Shown: in pieces, positions 34,420 through 46,735 of the stretch
How positions within the stretch are numbered: the first letter of the stretch is position 1
How the letters are laid out: each line of letters begins with the position of its first letter
Notes under the pieces: generated by a model
What the model was told of the DNA's origin: nothing
Databases searched by the model: none
Seen by the model: the letters and a program-made list of their open reading frames with translations, nothing else
Translations under genes and position numbers: made by a program
Origin: Acanthochromis polyacanthus
Lineage: Eukaryota; Chordata; Actinopteri; Pomacentridae
DNA: 64,000 nt
Assembly (NCBI RefSeq): GCF_021347895.1
Contig: NC_067122.1
Span: 32,773,215 to 32,837,214 of the forward strand
Direction of reading: 5' to 3'

Positions 34420-36370
34420 AATTACTCTACCTCTTGCCTTTGGTTTTTGTATCTCAGTCAACTAACCTTGTTTTGACAGAAGCAGAAATTTACAACCGAC
34501 AAAGGAGCAAAATATAAAATATCTAGAATGAAAATAATATCACAACACTGCAGTCATGAAAAAACACATCATAGTTTCCCTTGTGATTATGGCATTAAAC
34601 ACTTTTCCAGTAACCCAAGCATTTGTGCTTTCCAGCAAAGAAAAAAAAACTGAAATAAGCAGAACACCACAGCTTGTATGTAGGATACTGCCATCAGGGA
34701 GCGGAGGAGGAGGAAGAAGATGGAGAGAGGAAGAAAATGTGAGAGAAAGAGATGGAGGGAAGAGATGAATATGTCAAATACAGCGAAAGGGGAAGAATTT
34801 TACAAATTGAGAAGAATTCGAATTTTGCCAAGACACCTTGTTAAATGTATATGAAATATTAGTCTCTCCAACATAGAACAGTACATACAAAATATATTTA
34901 AATTAGAAGCAACAGCTGAACTCTCCATATGTAAACTTCTACTGCCTTTCATATTTCTTTTACTTGTCAGAAAATGAAAGTACTCACTTGAAAATGTCAC
35001 ATGTACATGTCTGTTTCAAGGCAGGCACTATTATTGGCATGAACGACCAATTGGTCTGTTTCATTATGCTTTTTTCAGACAACGCAGTGGTAACTTTCTA
35101 TTGAGAAGGAAAGTAGTAGAAACTGAGGAATCCTGAAACTTTAAGAGGTTTTGTGTTTCGAGGACTCTCTAGTGGGAAGCCAAATTCTCTTTCCCTGTGG
35201 AACACAGGACGCTTCCAGAACATTGATGTACATTTAGTCTATCACATGTTCCAATCCTCCCTTTGCGTTGCATTACATCACACTATGAAACATAATAAAA
35301 ATCATGTAATGAAACATTTTGTTAGTAAATTTAAAGAACTTTCCTACAATAACAAATTCCCAGGAAATGATGAACCAGTTTTGCTTATCAGCAGCATTTA
35401 TAAACTCCTTTATTCTTTTCAGCTTCTGGCAGCAGCAGGGAGCCCTATTCCAGAACCATGCCAGTCACTGCCTGCTTCCGTCTTGTGAAACCTGGATGCT
35501 TCCATCACTAAGTGCTCATAATTAGTATACTAAATATAACTCACTGGCTGTTAGGCAGTCATGTCATGTTAAAAGACCTTTCTTGGTCCCCACTTTGCAA
35601 AATTACTTTTTCCAGATGTTGAGATATGTCGTCTAGTGACTTTTAAACAATCTTCCACAACCCTAACCAGTGTAAGCCTGAAATGTAGAGAACATAACAA
35701 AATAGGTAAAAAGGATTTGTTTTTCCATTTTTTAAAATTTATATTCATTCATTCATTCATTCATTCATTCATTCATTCATTCGCTTTCGCCAGCTCTGCC
35801 AGAAATCAGATCTGTGATTATAATAACCATTAGTGATGCAAGGGATTAATTGTTAATGTATTATCTCCAAAAAGCTCTTCAGTTCATTATGTCATCTGCA
35901 TTTTAACCTGCTTGTTCATTAGCTTGTTTTAAACTCTGGCTTAAAGCAATTGATGCACTTTTGATAGCATCTGAAAATAGTCATTAAACTAATTTGGTTA
36001 CAAAATAACCCCTCTAAGCAAACATGGCATGTTTTTGATCTCCCACTACTACAGAGTAAGTATTTTCTACATTTTTAGCATCATATGCAGTGTATGTCCA
36101 TAAAAACAGCACTGCAGTGAGGAACAAATACAGAAGTAGAAGTAGTAGGAGAAGCAGAGTAGAAGTGTGCTTCATTAAAAATATGAGTTGCTCAACTTTG
36201 TTAAAATTATGATAATTTCCTTTTCCTATTGCAACAGTTATTGTGTAGCCAATTTGTCTTTAAATACTAAAAGCTATATTTTATTACAGAGACTGATGAC
36301 AGAAATATTAGACAAGTGCTTACATGGATTCCCGTTTCAATGCAACGCTACTTCAACTTCAGCCATTGTC
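34420..36370. other. No gene seen
   Basis: Contains only an (ATTC)n microsatellite of about ten units (35743-35782) and short frames without motifs. Confidence 0.5.
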
Positions 36371-36372
36371 AT

Positions 36373-37130
36373 TTCAATTCAGTTTTATTGTTATAGCACC
36401 AATTCACAACGTATGTCATCTCATAGCACTTCACATAGCAACGTAAAGAACTTAGGAATTATAAACAAGGTACAGAGAACACAACAATCCAAAGTAGCCT
36501 TTTGGATTTAATATGAGCAAGTTATCGATGGGGGCTGCACAGTGGTTAGTGGTTAGCACTTTGGCCTTGCAGCAAGAAGATCCTGGTTCAAATCCTAGCA
36601 TGGGACCTTTCTGCATGGAGTTTGCATGTTCTCCCTGTGCATGCGTGGGTTTTCTCCGGGTACTCCAGCTTCCTCCCACAGTCTAAAAATATGCTGAGGT
36701 TAATTGGTTACTCTAAATTGTTCGTAGGTGTGAATGTGAGTGTGATTGTGTGTCTGTATATGTAGCCCTGTGACAGACTGGTGACCTGTCCATGGTGTCC
36801 CCTGCCTTCGCCCGAGTCAGCTGGGATAGACTCCAGCACCCCCCATGACCCTAGTGACGATAAAGCGGTGTGTAGATGATGGATGGATGGATGGAAGTTA
36901 TCGATGGTGGGAAGGAATTGAAAAAATAAAGAAAAGAAAAAAGAACCTTTAACAGGGAGGAAATAAAAAAAGGCTCAGGGAAGGCGGCCATCTGCCTCAA
37001 CTGGCTGGGGTGAGAGCAAGGATGAGGGAGCCGATGAGAGCAGGATAGCAGACTGAGAACAGAAACAATACAGACAAAACAATCATCATTTTGGAGGTCT
37101 GTGAGGCCAAAAACAACAGATCAGAGATTT
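36373..37130 (-). mobile_element. L2-type LINE 3' end, split by a SINE
   Basis: On the plus strand it begins TCAATTCAGTTTTATTGTTA and TAGCACCAATTCACAAC, the reverse complement of the typical L2 3' tail in fish. After the SINE (36531-36894) it resumes with AAAGAACCTTTAACAGGGAG and GGCTCAGGGAAGGCGGCCAT, also L2 3' UTR. The left border is clear; the right border is approximate. Confidence 0.7.
36531..36894 (+). mobile_element. tRNA-derived SINE, copy 5, full length
   Basis: The most complete copy. It has the head GGGGCTGCACAGTGG, A-box-like TGGTTAGCACTT, B box GGTTCAAATCC, the common body, and a (GGAT)n tail at 36878-36894. A perfect 13-bp duplication AAGTTATCGATGG flanks it (36519-36531 and 36895-36907), sharing one G with the head. 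This proves insertion by target-primed retroposition. Confidence 0.92.
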
Positions 37131-37229
37131 GTAGCTCCAGATCCAGATACACCTTCAGAGAGAACAAACACAGGACCTGAGGGGAAACAGAGTTAGTTTT
37201 AAGAATTTTACATGAGGGATTGGCGGTCA

Positions 37230-38243
37230 ACGTGCCGGTTGTGGCTTCTTTTTCAGAGCGCGTGCGCGGGTTGTTTGCTGTCAGAGGCAGACAGAGGACG
37301 GACACGACACTGGACAAAAGAAGGCGGGAGATGGGCACAGAGAATACGGCGGCAGGCAGACGAATAGAGAGAGAAAAAAGAAACACCAGCGACAACAACG
37401 GTGAGTTTTCTAACTGATAAGCTGGTCATCTGATTAAAATGCCTTTGGGAATTGTGGCTGGCTTGCTTGCCAGTTGTTTTGCCTCCCATCTAGTCGGCTA
37501 GCTGGAGAATTAGCTGGGAGTTAGCTAATCCTAGCTGGTTTAAATGAAAATTACCGCCAAAGGGACAATAACTGCCGTTAGCAACGATCCTTCGCAGCTC
37601 GCTCGCTCGCTGGCTAATGGGCCGGCTAGCTAACGAGTAAGCTGGTTCAGAATGACAATTGCTGTCAAACTGACAGTATTTTTTGGTATAATTTTTGTAC
37701 ATAGCTAGCTCCCTCGCTCATTTTTTAAGCCACACGCACACGCACACACGCACGCACGCACACACACACACTGTTAATTTGGAGGACACTGCAAGGATAT
37801 CAATAAATGTTTGCTGGTACTGGTAGCTCTGTAAGACTTCTTGGTAAACTGATGTTCATGTTATCAGCTGCAAAAACAACAAAAACGTTTGTCTGAATCT
37901 GATAATTTTTATTATGAATAGGTAATTGTTTATTCATGTTTTTATTGTATCTCTTTGACAGATGACACGTGATGGGACACCAGAATACGATGGCTTTACT
38001 GAGCAGGATCTTTTCGCCAGTGACAAAGAGTATTACTTTGGAGATGAGGAAGTATATGTGCATGAGGAAGAAATTTCTGTCCACGAAGATGAAATTTATG
38101 TCCACGACGATGAAATATACGTCCATGACGATGAAATATACGTCCATGATGGTGATGAAGATGGCATTCACGGTGTGGATGTTGATGATGTGGAGGGAGT
38201 TGGAGCAGATGGACGAGTGGTTGGCCTGGCAGCAGCAGCATGA
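37230..38243 (+). CDS. Candidate small two-exon gene, acidic repeat protein
   Basis: A purine-rich exon-like segment ends at a good donor (AACG|GTGAGT, 37399/37400). A CpG- and GCTAGC-rich intron follows, of the kind often seen at fish gene starts. An acceptor (CTTTGACAG) lies directly before ATG 37961. The frame 37961-38243 encodes 93 residues: MTRDGTPEYDGFTEQDLFAS, then acidic tandem units of about eight residues (EIYVHDD), and a GLAAAA end. Splicing would not keep the upstream frame open, so exon 1 would be 5' UTR. No family is recognised. The high Asp/Glu content could reflect a 24-bp minisatellite rather than selection. Confidence 0.4.
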
Positions 38244-38279
38244 GTTGGAGGGTCTGATGATGACTGTTTTTGAGATTTG

Positions 38280-38441
38280 AGTTCAATCGATGGCTCTTGC
38301 CTGATTTGTGACCTGTTTCAAATTATTGACACTGTTCATTAATTCGTTCATTTATTTGTTGATTGAATTTATTGACACTGTTCATTTATTTGTTCATTGA
38401 TTGATTGATTGATTTTATTGACACTGTTCATTTATTTGTTC

Positions 38442-38477
<36 letters not shown>

Positions 38478-39260
38478 CAGCCCTTTAGGCATTTGAGTGA
38501 TTTTGTTCCATGGAATTTACATGATTACTGGTTAAACCTGTGTGATTTCAATGATTCATAGCTTGATTTTAAGATTATTTGCATGATTTGTCTTGCTTGC
38601 AAATATTTTATAAATTTTAATGTATATTATATATTGAGGTAATTATTTATCTTTGTATTGTGATATATATTTTATATATATATTGTAATGTATAGGATTG
38701 TTTACATGGTTTTTCTTGGTTGCAATTTTTTTTATAAATTATATAATATATATAGACATAATATTTAAATATTTAAATATTTAAATTCTAATATGTATTA
38801 TATATATATTATAATATATACGATTATTTACATGATTGTTTTGCAAATATTGTATTAATTGTAATATAATACATATATTGTCTATGTAGATAATTATTTA
38901 TAATGTATTATAATGTATATATATTATAATATATAAGATTACATGATTTTTCTTGCTTGCAAATATTTTATAAATTATATTATATTTTATATATGCTGAC
39001 AATTATTAAGATTTATATTATAATATGAATTATATATATATTAAAATATATTGGGTTATTTATATGGTTTTTCTTGCGGATATTTTATAAATTATAGTAG
39101 TCTATTTAATATATGTTTATAATTATTAAAATTTATAATATGCATTATATATATTAAAATATATAAGATTATTTACATGGTTTTTCTTGCTTGCAAATAT
39201 TTTATAAATTATATTATATTTTATATATGTTGATAATTATTAGGATTTATATTATGGAAT
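38280..39260. repeat. AT-rich repeat block with (ATTG)n
   Basis: Starts with runs of TTGATTGA (38395-38477). A segment follows with CAGCCCTTTAGGCATTTGAG and TTCCATGGAATTTACATGAT that recurs near 39755 and 43552. Then come loose repeats of about 150-180 bp built on TGCTTGCAAATATTTTATAA and TATATAATATA strings. Confidence 0.7.
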
Positions 39261-39379
39261 AATTTCTTCATTTGTTTATTATTCTCATTTATTCTATTGT
39301 ATTTATTATTGTTGTTGTTTGTTTGATTTATTTGACCATTCACTCTGAGCCTTGTAGAAATAGGACCCGCCCGCCAGAA

Positions 39380-39710
39380 CTAGACTGCTTTGTGTTTTGG
39401 ATTTCTATGTCAAGTGTTCTGTTAAAGACTATTTTTTGCTTTTCTGGTGATACAAGACTGTTTTTTGTTTTTGATTTCTATGTCAATTGGTGTTTTGTAA
39501 TCCATTTTTGCTTTTCTGGTCATACTAAACTGGTTTTTTGTTTTTGATTTCTATGTCAATTGGTCTTTTACAGACTATTTTTTGCTTTTTTTGTCATGCT
39601 AAACTGTTTTTTGTTTTTGATTTTTATGTCGATTGGTCTTTTACAGACTATTTTTTGCTTTTCTGGTGATACAAGACTGTTTTTTGTTTTTGATTTCTAT
39701 CTTTTTTAAG
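39380..39710. repeat. Tandem repeats of about 75 bp
   Basis: Four to five units of GATTTCTATGTCAATTGGTC and TTTTGCTTTTCTGGTCATAC. The same unit forms another array at 43060-43460. Confidence 0.85.
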
Positions 39711-40001
39711 TCAACATATAAATTTGTTCATTTATTGGTTGATTGATTGATTGCAGCCCTTTAAGCATTTGAGTGATTTTGTTCCATGGCATTTACATGA
39801 TTACTGGTTAAACCTGTGTGATTTCAATGATTCATAGCTTGATTTTAAGAATATTTACATTAATTTTGTGGTTTGCAAATATTCTATAGATTTACATGCA
39901 ATATGTATATTGTATTTAGATAATTGTTTATGTTTGTATTGTATATGTTATAATATACAAGCTTATTTATTTATATATTTCATTTATTTCATTTATTTTC
40001 A

Positions 40002-41254
40002 GTTCAACAGCATCACATTGGCTTCAGAGTTATTTAGGAAATAGGAGCCAAAAAGTATTCTTTAATGAAGCTTCTCAAATGGAAATAATGTTTCCTGTGG
40101 TATACCGCAGGGAAGCTGCCTAGGACCACTCCTGTTCTCTATATACACGAATGACTTGCCATTAGTATTTAAAAAAAGCAAAAATAGCAATGTATGCTGA
40201 CGATTCAACAATCTATTCATCAGAAATTAAAATAGAAGAACTTCAAAATGTTTTAATGACTGATTTAAGATATATAGACGAGTGGGTTACAAATAAGCTT
40301 GCTTTAAACATTGGTAAGACAAAGAGCATTGTGTTTGAAACCAGAAATATGTTGTTGAATGAACCCAAACTGAAATTGGTTGTCAAAGATACAATTGTTG
40401 AGCAGGTCATGGAGATAAAACTTCTTGGTGTTGGGATTGATAATAAGCTATCTTGGTCTAAACATATTAGAACTGTGGCCTGTAAGATGGGCAGAGGTCT
40501 CTCAACAGTTAGAAGATGTTCTCACATGTTACCTCTGAACATGACCACAGATGTTATAAAAACACTTGTGCTGTCACAATTAGATTACTGTTCTGAAATT
40601 TGGTCATTTGCCGCTGCATCAGATTTAAACGTTTTACAAATAATTCAAAACAGAGCAGCTAGATGTGCTCTCAGATGTCCTTTTAGAACGAATGTAAACT
40701 GGATGCATAATGTGTTGTCTTGGCTAAAGATAAATGAGAGATTTAAAGCATCGCTGCTAAATTTGACAAGAAATATTATTGAATCCAAATTACCAAATAT
40801 ACTCTATCAGAGATTAGGTTTCAGTTCCGATGTTCATTGTTAAGAAACAAGACATGCCACAGAGGGCAAATTTAAATTACCTTCAGTAAAAGGAAATATG
40901 GGAACAAGTAGTGTAATGTACAGGGCTATGATAAATTGGAACTCTTTGCCAAGTGATGTCACTCATGCAAACAGTAAACGGCAGTTTAAATTTCTTTTAA
41001 AAAGGCATCTTTTGTTATATTAATTTTTTGGTCCAAAAGTATTTGTTTTTGTTTGTCTTTTTTAAGATATTTAAGTAGGCGTGTGTGGGTGTGAATGTGT
41101 GTGAATGGTTGGGGGGTGGGGGGGTCACTTTTATTTTGGTATTATGTGGTGAAAAACAGGTGTAAAATGTTTTCTTTGTAATGCTGTTGGACTGACTCCA
41201 GGAAGAGTAGCTGCACATGTTGCAGCTAATGGAGTTCAGAATAAATACAAATAA
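40002..41254 (+). mobile_element. 5'-truncated LINE fragment
   Basis: Reverse-transcriptase sequence from about the fingers/palm region to the 3' end. It terminates in GAGTTCAGAATAAATACAAA before AT-rich flanking repeats. It differs clearly from the L2-type LINE at 46741, so it is another family, probably of the jockey superfamily. Confidence 0.75.
40190..40843 (+). pseudogene. LINE reverse transcriptase C-terminal fragment
   Basis: The open frame of 217 residues begins at the YADD catalytic box (MYADDSTIYSS). It continues with LNIGKTKSIVFETRN, IKLLGVGIDNKLSWSKHI and LDYCSEIWSFAA, then the LQIIQNRAARCALRCP stretch typical of the post-palm region. Sequence upstream of the box is present but frameshifted and stopped. 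The endonuclease and motifs A and B are not readable in frame. Confidence 0.75.
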
Positions 41255-41494
41255 CTATTTACATGGATTGTCTTGGTTGCAAATATTTTATAAATTAAAA
41301 TATATTGTATATCATATATAGATAATTATTTAGATTTATATTGTATATGTTGTAGTATATAAGGTTGTTTACATGATCTTTCTTGCAAATATTTTATAGA
41401 TTATAATATTGTTTATATTTTATATATTGAGATAATTACTTATATTTGTATTATAATATAGATTTTATATATATGTATTGTAATGTGTAGCATT

Positions 41495-42600
41495 ACCTGC
41501 TTGACCTGGTGTAAGCTACTTCCGACGTTGCCGCGGCCACGCTGTGGGGGTCGCCCTCTGTGTCCCGCAGCAGCTGGACCGTCCCCGTGATGTCATTACG
41601 CCGGCCCTGCCACGTGCTGTTGTTTGGAATGATGGAAGCTGTTCCTTCGACTCCCGCAGCAGCTGGACCGTCTCCGTGATGTCATTACGCCGGCCCTGCC
41701 GCGACTGCACGCCGACCTGACGGCCGGTACAAAAATGGCCAGCATCCTTCATTGGTATATTACAAAAGAAGAGTAAAAAGTTTTAATTTAAGCTTTATTT
41801 GGGTGCGCATCACCTCGCCCCTGAGGATGTCTTGGCAAAAAAAACATACCATTCAGACTTCACGGAATGGGTTTGATGCTTGAGTGAAGCAATATGCTCT
41901 CCTTCTCTCTCATTTTATGTTCAGTTTGTAGTAAACCAAGTACCCTGAACTGAAAAAATACCTGACTGCTTTTAAATCTGATAGTTCTTTCAAATATTGT
42001 CCATGAGTTGTCTACTTTGTTATAGGTCCAAAGGCCGCAGCCGAGCCTTAGCTTGCTGGTCTCAAGAGGGGATTTCGGATATGTGTTGGACAAAGGCTCG
42101 TCCATGGGTGCTGGTTCGGTTTGCCTTACCCAGCTGCTGTTCCATCCATAGAAGGGTTTCCTCCACATCTTCCCGTGATAAGTTTGTGGGCCGCTGATGG
42201 GCCAGACGAACTGCTTTCCCTTGTAGATGATTTGTGACTTTTCATCTGCTGCCGCCTGCCTGTTTGCAAGATGCTTGCCTGCTGCTAGCATGCCACATCC
42301 GCGAGTGTGTGACGGAGCTAGCCAAGCCTTGATGCAAAAAAAAAGTGAATCGCCAAAAGGTGGCTATCGCTCGGTGCCAGACTCCAGACCTTTTTTTTTT
42401 TTTTTCCAGACCTTTAGTCAAATGGTGACTATCACAGTTTCAAATTCAAGACCTTTGGCCCTGTGCTGCAGCATTGTGGCACACAGTAACTGGCCTGGCC
42501 TGGACTGGACACGTGTTCTGTTTATGGACACGTGCCCTGTTTATGGAGACGTGCTCTGTTTATGGATGGTGGGCGTGTCTAGGAGCCTTCGCTTGTAGGG
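41495..42600. repeat. Duplicated segment, copy A
   Basis: The GC-rich part (41520-41720) contains CGGGGACGGTCCAGCTGCTG (minus strand) twice. The part 41810-42590 matches 44985-45580 closely (for example GGTCCAAAGGCCGCAGC and GGGCCAGACGAACTGCTT). On the minus strand both copies keep a frame of about 110 codons (QFVWPISGPQTY, MWRKPFYGWNSSWVRQT). I do not recognise the product, and many differences between the copies change residues. Confidence 0.75.
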
Positions 42601-43059
42601 CAGTGAGGCACTGCTAGCAATGGAGGAGGTATCACTCCAGGTGGATGCTGGGGAAGGAGGAGGACCCATCTCAGTCTTCATTAGCTCTGGCTTGCTTTCC
42701 ATCTTGATTTCCTGGGTCTTAGCATGCGGTCACACGCTGTTTCTGATTTGTAATAGCTATAAATTATTGTTTATTATTGATATTGTTGTTATATAGATAA
42801 TTGTAGGTGTGAAACATATATAATAACCTACGTTTAATAAAATAATTATAAAATTTCCTTCCTTGTCCCTAATGTGACAGCTTTTTGACGCATCAGCTTT
42901 GTGCTTAAATGTGCATACTGCTCGCGTAAAAGTTACACCATCGCTGGCTGATTTTTAAAGTTTATGGTTGATTATTTGCACAATAAGTCGGACAATAAAT
43001 AATATTTGATTATAAATACAATAATATAGTTTAAATATATATATATAATCTATTATATT

Positions 43060-43460
43060 GCTATACTGTTAACTACTAGTCTTTTTTGTCATACTAGACT
43101 GCTTTTGTTTTGTATTTCTATGTCAATTGTTCTGTTACATGATTTTTTTTTTCTTTTGTGGTCATACTAGGCTGTGTTTGGTTTTGGATTTCTATGACAA
43201 TTGGTCTTTTACAGACTATTATCTGCTTTTCTGGTCATACTAGACTATTTTTGTTCTAGATTTTTATGTCGATTGGTCTGTTGCAGACTATTTTTTGCAT
43301 TTCTGGTCATACTAGACTGGTTTTTGTTTTGGATTTCTATGTCAATTGTTCTGTTACATGATTTTTCTTTCTTTTCTGGTCATACTAGACTGGTTTTTGT
43401 TTTGGATTTCTATGTCAATTGTTCTGTTACATGATTTTTTTTCTTTTCTGGTCACACTAG
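43060..43460. repeat. Tandem repeats of about 75 bp, second array
   Basis: Five to six units of TTTCTATGTCAATTGTTCTG and CTTTTCTGGTCATACTAGAC, the same family as 39380-39710. Confidence 0.85.
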
Positions 43461-43899
43461 AATACTACAATAAATTTGTTCATTTATTTGTTGATTGATT
43501 GATTGATTGAATTTATTGACACTGTTCATTTATTGGTTGATTGATTGATTGTAGCCCTTTAAGCATTTGAGTGATTTTGTTCCATAGCATTTACATGATT
43601 ACTGGTTATACTTGTGTGATTTCAATGTTTCATAGCTTGATTTTAAGATTATTTACATTAATTTTCTTGGTTGTGAATATTTTATAAATTAAAATATATT
43701 GTATATCAAGTATAGATAATTATTTATATTGTATATTATATTGTATATGTTATAGTATATAAGATTGTTTACATTGCACAGCTGACTCCCTCTTGGACGT
43801 CCCTTCGTTCTGCCTCTAGTCATGCTGCTATAGGCCTATAGGCTGCTGGGCGACTTTTCTTGACGCACTGAGCCCTTCTCTATCTACCTTTACATTTAA

Positions 43900-44563
43900 T
43901 ATGTATACCGTTATTGCAGTACATTCACTCTGTTTCCCCCTGTGCTATTTCTCCGAGTGTCCCTGGTCCCAGAGCTGGATGCTTCAGATCTGCGGTTGAT
44001 GTTCCACCAGCTGGTCCAGTCTCCATCATGTCCACTGTGGGATGCTGCTGCTGACCTTCCTCCAGCCCTCTGCTTCCAACTCCCTTTTTCCACCAGTCAA
44101 CTCTGCATTGCCTTCACTATACTGTTATGCTAACTTACATACTGTTTGAATTTTACTGCTAGCTATATATGGAGCATGTTTAATGTCAGAGCCGTACATC
44201 ATAAGAGTAAATTATGAGTCAGTTTTCAATGTTAGCTTATACTTTGTCTGTGTCACATATCCTGTCATGCATGTATCCAAATGTGTGTTGTGTTTTCCTT
44301 GCTTTCCCACCCCTCCCTCTTCTCCCATCCCTCCCCCTTGCCCTCTTCTGTCCTTCTCAACCCGCCCGGCCAGCAGGCAGATGGGTCCCCCCCTATATAG
44401 AGCCGGGTTCTGCTCGAGGTTTCTTCCCTGTTAAAAGGGTGTTTTTCCTTGCCACTGTCGCCTTTGGGCTTGCTCTGGGGGTCAGGCATTTGGGTTCTGT
44501 AAAGCGTCTTGAGACGAGTTGACTGTAATTGACGCTATATAAATAAAATTGAATTGAATTGAA
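43900..44563 (+). mobile_element. L2-type LINE 3' UTR
   Basis: Contains GGTTCTGCTCGAGGTTTCTT, TTTTTCCTTGCCACTGTCGC and the tail CGCTATATAAATAAAATTGA followed by repeated ATTGA units. This is the 3' UTR pattern of fish L2 LINEs. Coding sequence is absent. Confidence 0.78.
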
Positions 44564-44604
44564 TTTACATGATTTTTCTTGCTTGCAAATATTTTAGTTT
44601 CTTA

Positions 44605-45585
44605 TTGATTTCTTCATTTGTTTGTTATTATCATTTATTCTATTGTATTTATTATTGTTGTTTATTTTATTTATTTGACCACTACCCCTGGGCCTTGTAG
44701 TAATGGGAGCCGCCCACCACGGGTTAAGGTTGTTGCTTGACCTGACATAAGCTACCGCAGACATCGCCGCGGCCACACCGTGTAGGTCACCCTCTGTGTC
44801 CCGCAGCAGCTGGACCGTCCCCGTGATGTCATTACGCCGGCCCTGCCGTGACTGCACGCCGACCTGATGGCCGGTACAAAAAATGGCCAGCATCTTAAAG
44901 TAATGACATGACAGTATAAAAAAATGCACTGCAAACAACATTGGTATATTACAAAGAAGAGTAAAAAGTTTTTATTTAAGCTTTGTTAGGCTGTGCATCA
45001 CCTCGCCCTGTGAGTTGTCTACTTTGTTACAGGTCCAAAGGCCGCAGCGGAGCCTTAGCTTGCTGGTCTGTGGAGGGGATTTCAGATAAATGTTGGACAA
45101 AGGCTCGTCCATGGGTGCAGGTTTGGTTTGCCTTACCCAGCTGCTGTTCCATCCGTAGAAGGGTTTCCTCCACATCTTGCCGCGATACGTTTGTGGGCCG
45201 CTGATGGGCCAGACGAACTGCTTCCCCTTGTAGGCGATTTGGGCCTTTTCATCCTGCTGCCGCCTGCCTGCAAGATGATTTTCTTTGCAAGATGCTTGCC
45301 TGCTGCTAGCATGCCACATCCGCGAGTGCTGCTAGCATGCCACATCTGCGAGTGTGTGGCGGAGCTACCCAAGCCGTGACGCAAAAAAAAAAAAAAGAAT
45401 CACCAAAAGTTGGCTATCGCTCAGTGCCACACTCCAGACTTTTAGTCAAAAGGTGACTGTCACAGTTTAAAATTCAAGACCTTTGGCCCTGTGCTGCAGC
45501 ATTGTGGCACACAATAACTGGCCTGGCCTGGACTGGACACGTGCTCTGTTTATGGACACGTGCTCTGTTTATGGATGGTTAGGGT
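44605..45585. repeat. Duplicated segment, copy B
   Basis: Begins TTCTTCATTTGTTTGTTATT, also found near 39263, then the GC-rich block (44760-44880) and the part matching 41810-42590. A short internal repeat, TGCTAGCATGCCACATC, occurs twice at 45304-45345. The order of blocks is the same as in copy A, but copy A is interrupted by the LINE fragment and other repeats. Confidence 0.72.
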
Positions 45586-45625
45586 TAGGGTTAGCAGGGT
45601 TAAGGTTAGGGTTAGGGTTAGGATA
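45577..45625. repeat. Interstitial telomere-like repeats
   Basis: About seven imperfect GGTTAG/TTAGGG units, including a GGTTAGGGTTAGGG run, at the right edge of duplicated segment B. Confidence 0.85.
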
Positions 45626-46224
45626 AGAAGGGTATGCCCTGGGCCAGGGTATGCACAGTCCTTCCTTCTAAGTCCTCTCCCCTGTTCATCGACCCAAAAA
45701 CTACCCCTTTGGGTTTGGGGTTGATAATAAGATTGTGGTTGGAGACGCCGTCCCCTCCCACGTTGGACAAGAGTCCACTCTCCCTCCATTATGGAGTGGG
45801 AATGGAAAATCTCTATAAGTTTTGAAATGAAAATTCAAAAGAAATGAAATTAAAATAAATGTAAACAAAAAGAAAATAAATGTTTTTAAATAATGACTAT
45901 TTGTCTTTAAAAAGACAGTTAAACTGTTCAAATATGAAATTAAATTGTGCCCTGCCGCGACGTTTCGACCCTTGCTGGGTCTTTGTCAAGCATAGGGCAC
46001 TGGAGCGCTCAATAGAAATGGCTTGGGGGTTCTGCACTCTTCAGGAGCTAGAGCAAGAATGAGTGAGCTCTGCTCGGTGCTGCTCTTATATAGCGGAGGA
46101 AAGCCACACCCCTTAAACATTAAAATAAAAAAGGCGAATGAAAAATAAAAAAGGCGAATGAAAATTTAACTTAACCGATAAATGAAAAAAGCTCCAATAT
46201 GGATTTCAATGGCAAATAATGCAT

Positions 46225-46540
46225 TTTAAAGGTAAGTAAATGAATTAGTATATGTTTTTAATTATTTTATGTGTTTCTAATATGAATTTATGAGTTTTGA
46301 CTGTAAGGTAAGTATATTAATGAATTTTAACTGTAAGATAAGTATTTTAACTATAAGGTAAGTATATTTATGATTTTTAATTTAAAGGTAAGTATCTTAT
46401 ATGATTTTTAAACTGTAAGGTAAGTATATGTTATGTTTTTAAACTATAAGGTAAGTATATTTATGATTTTTAACTGTAAGGTAAGTATTTTTCAGGTGAG
46501 TATTTATTAATTTTAACTATAAGGTAAGTATTTTTATGAA
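46225..46540. repeat. Minisatellite with a splice-donor-like core
   Basis: About ten units of roughly 30-35 bp. Each contains AAGGTAAGTAT or a close variant and a TTTTAACTGTAAG-type spacer. The core equals the vertebrate 5' splice-site consensus. Confidence 0.85.
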
Positions 46541-46639
46541 TTTTGATCAAATTTTGTCTGTAATATAATTGTATTTATAAATTTTAACCAAATTTTAATT
46601 TAATATAATTTTGTTTGATGTCCAATTAGTTATGTTACT

Positions 46640-46735
46640 TTTAGGGTCAGGGTCCGAGATTGGGGTTGGGGTTAGGGTTCTGGACTTGGGGTTAGGATAA
46701 AGGATGGGGTTAGGAGGGTTAGGGTTAGGTCATCA
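46640..46735. repeat. Degenerate telomere-like repeats
   Basis: GGTTAGGG, GGGGTTGG and GGGGTTAGG variants end immediately before the truncated LINE at 46741. Confidence 0.75.

Noticed and set aside
45550..45789. Minus-strand frame MEGEWTLVQRGRGRR... near the telomere-like repeats
   Set aside because: It resembles the start of a LINE ORF but runs straight into TTAGGG-derived LTLT repeats; too short and ambiguous to call.
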